NCBI GenBank assembly: GCA_021812905.1
Contig: JAKAMM010000042.1
Location: 1-9,811 of the forward strand
Length of the DNA stretch: 9,811 nucleotides
Source: Chloroflexota bacterium
GTDB taxonomy: Bacteria; Chloroflexota; Anaerolineae; Anaerolineales; Villigracilaceae
Direction: 5' to 3'
The notes beneath the pieces are model-generated. The model searched no databases and had not been told where the DNA came from. It saw nothing but the letters and a program-made list of their open reading frames with translations. Both the position numbers and the translations under genes were made by a program. Below, piece after piece: positions 7,044 through 9,811 of this stretch; positions within the stretch are counted from its first letter, which is position 1; each line of letters opens with the position of its first letter.

Positions 7044-7167
7044 ATGTCATTGCGAGCCAACTGCCTGCACTTATGCCGCAGGTACAAGTGAGCGCAGCGA
7101 AGGAGGCGAAGCAATCTCGTCTTTGGATACAGGAGATTGCTTCGTCGCTTCGCTCCTCGCAATGACA
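7044..7167. repeat. Interspersed palindromic repeat, copy 3, in the S/T gap
   Basis: The outer ends GTCATTGCGAG (7046-7056) and CTCGCAATGAC (7156-7166) are perfect 11-bp inverted repeats. An inner pair, GAAGCAATCTC and GAGATTGCTTC, flanks the short centre. A left-arm insert carries TGCCTGCACT (7062-7071) and GCCGCAGG (7075-7082), the same module as in copy 1. It starts four bases after the S stop codon and ends just before the AGGA ribosome binding site of the T gene. Confidence 0.88.
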
Positions 7168-7178
7168 CTTAGGAAATA

Positions 7179-8054
7179 ATGTTAGTCGCCTGGCGTTATC
7201 GTAAACGTCAAAATTCATTCATCCAGTGGTTCGACCCGCGAGCCTGGATCATGTTCTATTTGTGCTTTCTTGTTTCCACTCTCGCATTCTGGGACGTGCG
7301 ATTCCTTTTGCCCTTTTTTGTCATTTCGATTTTTATCCTGGTCACATCCGGCGTCAAATGGTACGAGATGAAGCGCGCCTTTCTGTTCATTATTGGGTTC
7401 GTCTTTTTCTTCGCCGTCCTGACTTTTCTCACGGGTCGCGGCGGCACGGAAGTATATAAAACGGAGCATCTTATTCGGCAGCTCAAAGCGCCGTTCGCGA
7501 TATTGGGTTGGACGCCGACTCTCGATATCACGGTTGAACGCGCATTCTTTGGGGTCAGCCAATTTGTGCGCGTATTCAGCATTGCAGTGATGACCATTCT
7601 GATTCCCTATTCGCTCAACCCGGCCCTATATGGGATCACATTCAAGGGGCTTGGACTCCCCGACAACATTGCCTACGCCATGGATTTGACCATGCGTTTC
7701 ATTCCGACCTTTGGGCGGGATTTTCAACTGACGATGGATGCCCAGCGGGCGCGCGGCTACGAGCTCGAAAAGATCAGCGGCGGGATCATTGAACAGGTTC
7801 GCAAGTTGGGACCGTTGATGGTGCCGGTGACCATTCATGCAATTATCGGCAGTGAAGATATTATCGACGCGATGGATCTGCGCGCCTTTGGCGTGGGTGC
7901 GCGCACATGGCTCGATCAACTGACATATCATCGCCGCGACCGAATTCTGGTGGCGGTCGGCGTTTTGATCTTATTGGTTTCTTTGGTTGCTGGGTTTTGG
8001 GGACTTGGCGGTTTCTGGGTGCCGCCTGCACTCTTGAAACTGGCTGGCGGGTAA
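7179..8054 (+). CDS. ECF transporter T component (transmembrane scaffold)
   Basis: A 291-aa membrane protein that couples the fused ATPase to the S component. Hydrophobic segments lie at about 22-38, 42-58, 66-86, 128-148 and 256-276, with an amphipathic cytoplasmic region between the last two. That region carries the two coupling motifs of the family: AQRARGYE (188-195) in canonical ARG form, and MDLRAFG (232-238), where the usual Ala-Arg-Gly reads Arg-Ala-Phe-Gly. These contact grooves in the two ATPase domains. AGGA lies only 4 bases before the ATG, a short spacing, but no better start is present and the N-terminus is hydrophilic then membrane-spanning as expected. It is the last gene of the operon. 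Confidence 0.9.
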   Translation: MLVAWRYRKRQNSFIQWFDPRAWIMFYLCFLVSTLAFWDVRFLLPFFVISIFILVTSGVKWYEMKRAFLFIIGFVFFFAVLTFLTGRGGTEVYKTEHLIRQLKAPFAILGWTPTLDITVERAFFGVSQFVRVFSIAVMTILIPYSLNPALYGITFKGLGLPDNIAYAMDLTMRFIPTFGRDFQLTMDAQRARGYELEKISGGIIEQVRKLGPLMVPVTIHAIIGSEDIIDAMDLRAFGVGARTWLDQLTYHRRDRILVAVGVLILLVSLVAGFWGLGGFWVPPALLKLAGG

Positions 8055-8097
8055 AACAAAGCGCTAATTTTTTAAACAGCCCCATGTAAATCATGAA

Positions 8098-8132
8098 CAG
8101 ACCTCCGCGATTCTCAAAATCTCGGTGGTCTG
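8098..8132. repeat. REP-like short palindrome
   Basis: The 15-nt arms (8098-8112 and 8118-8132) pair at 13 positions around a CTCAA loop; the outer six pairs are CAGACC/GGTCTG. No T run follows on either strand, so it is not a good intrinsic terminator. Its sequence differs from the GTCATTGC family and resembles the AGACCTC...GAGGTCT palindromes I recall from Chloroflexota genomes. It lies 44 bp after the T gene stop. Confidence 0.6.
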
Positions 8133-8147
8133 CCGTTATAGCGCACG

Positions 8148-8217
8148 AAAACAATCACCGTCCCGCATACTTTCTTGAACGACATGAATGATTTGTTCAG
8201 TGCGGGGCGATTGTTTT
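8148..8217. terminator. Long inverted repeat between convergent units, probable bidirectional terminator
   Basis: AAAACAATC (8148-8156) and GATTGTTTT (8209-8217) are perfect 9-bp inverted repeats. Inside them CCCGCA (8162-8167) pairs with TGCGGG (8201-8206), and TGAAC pairs with GTTCA further in. The T-ending arm on each strand provides a short U tract, and the element sits between the plus-strand ECF operon and the minus-strand toxin gene, whose stop codon overlaps its edge. The unequal internal loops (5 and 2 nt) also allow a mobile-element remnant. Confidence 0.5.
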
Positions 8218-8479
8218 ACTTTGCCTTATAAACTTCCCTGCGATGTTTGATAAAGTGCACGAAAACGATCTGCTCTTTTTTGTCGAACGTGTAAAGCACG
8301 CGATAATCCCCTACGCGTAGTTTGTAAATTCCCTTGAGTGTGCCTGTTAATGGCTGGTGAGCGGCCTGGTCAAAATTCTCTGCTAACCAACGCAATTTCT
8401 TCAATATCTGTTGCGCGACTGTCTTATCAAGGCTGGCAATTTGGTCGAGCGCATCCTGCGTAAATTTGACTCGATGCAT
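8216..8479 (-). CDS. RelE/ParE-family toxin
   Basis: An 87-aa protein of the RelE/ParE toxin superfamily, most like RelE-type ribosome-dependent mRNA interferases. The N-terminus (VKFTQDALDQIASLD) is the first strand and helix, followed by a helical pair to about residue 40. The conserved strand LRVGDYRVLY (54-63) and the terminal HRREVY (79-84) supply the basic and aromatic residues (R55, R60, R80, R81, Y84) used by active RelE-like enzymes. The length is typical and it appears intact. The start ATG overlaps the stop of the upstream small gene (TAATG), so the two are translationally coupled in the usual antitoxin-then-toxin order. Whether it cuts mRNA (RelE) or acts on gyrase (ParE) cannot be decided; the C-terminal HRR..Y favours the former. 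Confidence 0.85.
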   Translation of the reverse strand: MHRVKFTQDALDQIASLDKTVAQQILKKLRWLAENFDQAAHQPLTGTLKGIYKLRVGDYRVLYTFDKKEQIVFVHFIKHRREVYKAK

Positions 8480-8703
8480 TACCAGTTCAACCCTAGTTTA
8501 CCGGCTACCTCGTTCGCATCGTATGTTAGCGCGCCTTCCCGAACCGCTTTCATTGAATGGCGCAAGGCTTTTTCGATTCCGCTTTGCAAAGCCAAACCTT
8601 CATCGGGATCAGTCAGTATTTCCGCCAAAGTTTGACGCACCGTTTCGCGGATAATGGCGCGCAATTCATCAATTGTCAGATCTGAAACTCTATTTTCAAG
8701 CAT
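8479..8703 (-). CDS. Probable antitoxin partner of the RelE-like toxin
   Basis: A 74-aa, mostly helical acidic protein immediately upstream of and overlapping the toxin gene. The N-terminal part (SDLTIDELRAIIRETVRQTLAEIL, broken here as SDLTIDELRAIIRE and TVRQTLAEIL) predicts one long helix; then comes DPDEGLAL (32-39), a second helix, and a short C-terminal tail ending GLNW that may bind the toxin. I see no clear ribbon-helix-helix or AbrB DNA-binding motif, so the antitoxin call rests mainly on position, size and overlap. AGGTG lies 5 bases before the ATG. No convincing -10 box is seen; a TTGACT sequence near 8737 overlaps the end of the acs terminator. Confidence 0.68.
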   Translation of the reverse strand: MLENRVSDLTIDELRAIIRETVRQTLAEILTDPDEGLALQSGIEKALRHSMKAVREGALTYDANEVAGKLGLNW

Positions 8704-8740
8704 GTTTCACCTTTGCATCAATTTTACATCACTTCAGTCA

Positions 8741-8772
8741 AAACAGGCCAAGGATTTCTCCGTGGCCTGTTT
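8741..8772 (-). terminator. Rho-independent terminator of the acetyl-CoA synthetase gene
   Basis: AAACAGGCCA and TGGCCTGTTT are perfect 10-bp inverted repeats around a 12-nt loop. On the minus strand the stem ends in TTTT and lies 12 bases after the acs stop codon. The A-rich left arm also allows it to act on the other strand. It separates acs from the toxin-antitoxin pair, which therefore probably has its own promoter. Confidence 0.78.
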
Positions 8773-8784
8773 ATGTTTTACTTC

Positions 8785-9811
8785 CTACTCTTCCAGCGTA
8801 CTAATATCGCCTTCCGGCAATCCCTGCGCGCGCGCCTTCAACACGCGGCGCATGATCTTACCCGAGCGCGTCTTGGGAAGTTTATCGATGAACTTCACTT
8901 CCTCCGGCCTCGCAATCGGGCCCATGTGCGTGGCAACGTGCTGGCGTAATTCTTCGGCCAATTCGGGCGAGGGAGCAAAGCCCGCGCGCAGGATAACGAA
9001 GGTGAAGATGCCCTGACCTTTGACTTCGTGCGGCAGGCCGATCGCGGCGGCCTCAGCCACCGCGGGATGGCTGACCAGCGCCGATTCAACTTCAGCGGTT
9101 CCCAGACGATGGCCCGAGACTTTGATCACATCGTCCACGCGGCCGATGATCCAGAAATAGCCGTCCTTGTCGCGCTTGGCTGAGTCGCCGGTGGTGTAGC
9201 GTCCGGGAAACTTGCTCCAGTATTGAGTCGCATAGCGTTCGTTGTCGCCGTAGATGGTGCGGAGCATGGCTGGCCACGGATTTTTCAGCGTGAGATAGCC
9301 TTCCGTGTCGTCTGGGGTGGGATTCCCCTGTTCGTCCACAATCTCCGCCTCCTGTCCAAAGAAAGGACGCGTGGCCGATCCGGGTTTGAGCGCCACCGTC
9401 GGCGTGGGAGTGATCATGAACATGCCGGTCTCGGTCTGCCACCAGGTATCCATGATCGGGCATTTCTCTTTTCCGATGACGCGGTGATACCATTTCCACG
9501 CTTCGGGATTGATTGGTTCGCCAACAGTTCCCAGCAGTCGCAGCGAGGAGAGATCGTGCTTGGCAGGCCACGCTTCGCCGAAACGCATCAAGCCGCGGAT
9601 GGCGGTCGGCGCGGTGTACAAGATGGTGATGCCATAACGCTCGACGCACTGCCACCAGCGATTCGGATACGGATACGACGGCCCGCCCTCGAACATGAAC
9701 GATGTCGCGCCATTGAGCAGTGGGCCATAGACGATGTACGAATGTCCCGTGACCCAGCCTGGGTCGGCCGCGCACCACCAGCGGTCTTCATCCTGAATGT
9801 CGAATACATAT
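8785..9811 (-). CDS. acs: Acetyl-CoA synthetase, C-terminal 341 residues (5' end outside window)
   Basis: AMP-forming acetate-CoA ligase, converting acetate, ATP and CoA to acetyl-CoA in two half-reactions in the cytoplasm. The frame is open to the window edge; the visible part starts [13 protein letters not shown] and covers a little over half of a protein that is usually about 650 aa. Counting from the first visible residue: WVTGHS (19-24), YGPLLNGAT (28-36), the core motif DTWWQTETG (121-129), YTTGD (205-209), the hinge region [13 protein letters not shown] (223-235), and [10 protein letters not shown] with the catalytic lysine at 318. This lysine is the known acetylation site of the family. 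The WWQTETG motif and the full C-terminal domain favour acetate over longer acids. An ATG at 9696 is internal, not the start. A strong terminator follows the stop. Confidence 0.95.
   Translation of the reverse strand, partial: YVFDIQDEDRWWCAADPGWVTGHSYIVYGPLLNGATSFMFEGGPSYPYPNRWWQCVERYGITILYTAPTAIRGLMRFGEAWPAKHDLSSLRLLGTVGEPINPEAWKWYHRVIGKEKCPIMDTWWQTETGMFMITPTPTVALKPGSATRPFFGQEAEIVDEQGNPTPDDTEGYLTLKNPWPAMLRTIYGDNERYATQYWSKFPGRYTTGDSAKRDKDGYFWIIGRVDDVIKVSGHRLGTAEVESALVSHPAVAEAAAIGLPHEVKGQGIFTFVILRAGFAPSPELAEELRQHVATHMGPIARPEEVKFIDKLPKTRSGKIMRRVLKARAQGLPEGDISTLEE

Noticed and set aside
7907..8089. 60-codon plus-strand frame overlapping the end of the T gene
   Set aside because: Out of frame with the T component over most of its length and without a ribosome binding site.

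Overview
The window looks like a chromosomal segment of an environmental bacterium. I infer Chloroflexota, class Anaerolineae, from three things: a three-gene ECF transporter with a fused double ATPase, a large CHASE/PAS/GAF/HD-GYP receptor, and above all the abundant intergenic palindromic repeats (GTCATTGCGAG...CTCGCAATGAC, CGCCAAGA-rich and AGACCTC...GGTCT types), which I associate with such genomes. The taxonomy is inference; there is no rRNA or marker gene here.

Layout from left to right. Positions 1-378 hold no gene: a truncated long hairpin with 8-bp periodicity, one copy of the GTCATTGC palindromic repeat, and a likely terminator for the gene to the right. Positions 379-3851 on the minus strand are a probable two-gene unit. 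A lysine-rich 72-aa small ORF with a strong ribosome binding site ends in an ATGA overlap with a 1085-aa membrane receptor (CHASE-TM-PAS-GAF-PAS-GAF-HD-GYP), predicted to degrade cyclic di-GMP. A good extended -10 promoter lies just upstream. Positions 3867-4350 separate this divergent unit from the next and hold a MITE-like element with terminal inverted repeats, a hairpin, short CCTACT repeats and a near-consensus promoter.

Positions 4351-8054 on the plus strand are an ECF-type vitamin/micronutrient importer: fused ATPase (A-A), an oversized membrane S component, and the T component. Both gaps inside this operon are filled almost exactly by copies of the same palindromic repeat. No riboswitch is visible and the leader is short, so the substrate cannot be read from the sequence.

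Positions 8055-8215 hold a REP-like hairpin and a long inverted repeat suited to ending transcription from both sides. Then on the minus strand come a RelE/ParE-family toxin and its upstream small antitoxin-like partner (TAATG overlap). A strong terminator follows, then the C-terminal 341 residues of acetyl-CoA synthetase, which runs off the right edge.

No CRISPR array, rRNA, tRNA, phage gene or transposase was seen. The protein-coding content is largely of known families. The less ordinary material is the small ORF coupled to the HD-GYP gene, the long S component of unknown substrate, and the modular palindromic repeats inside the ECF operon.
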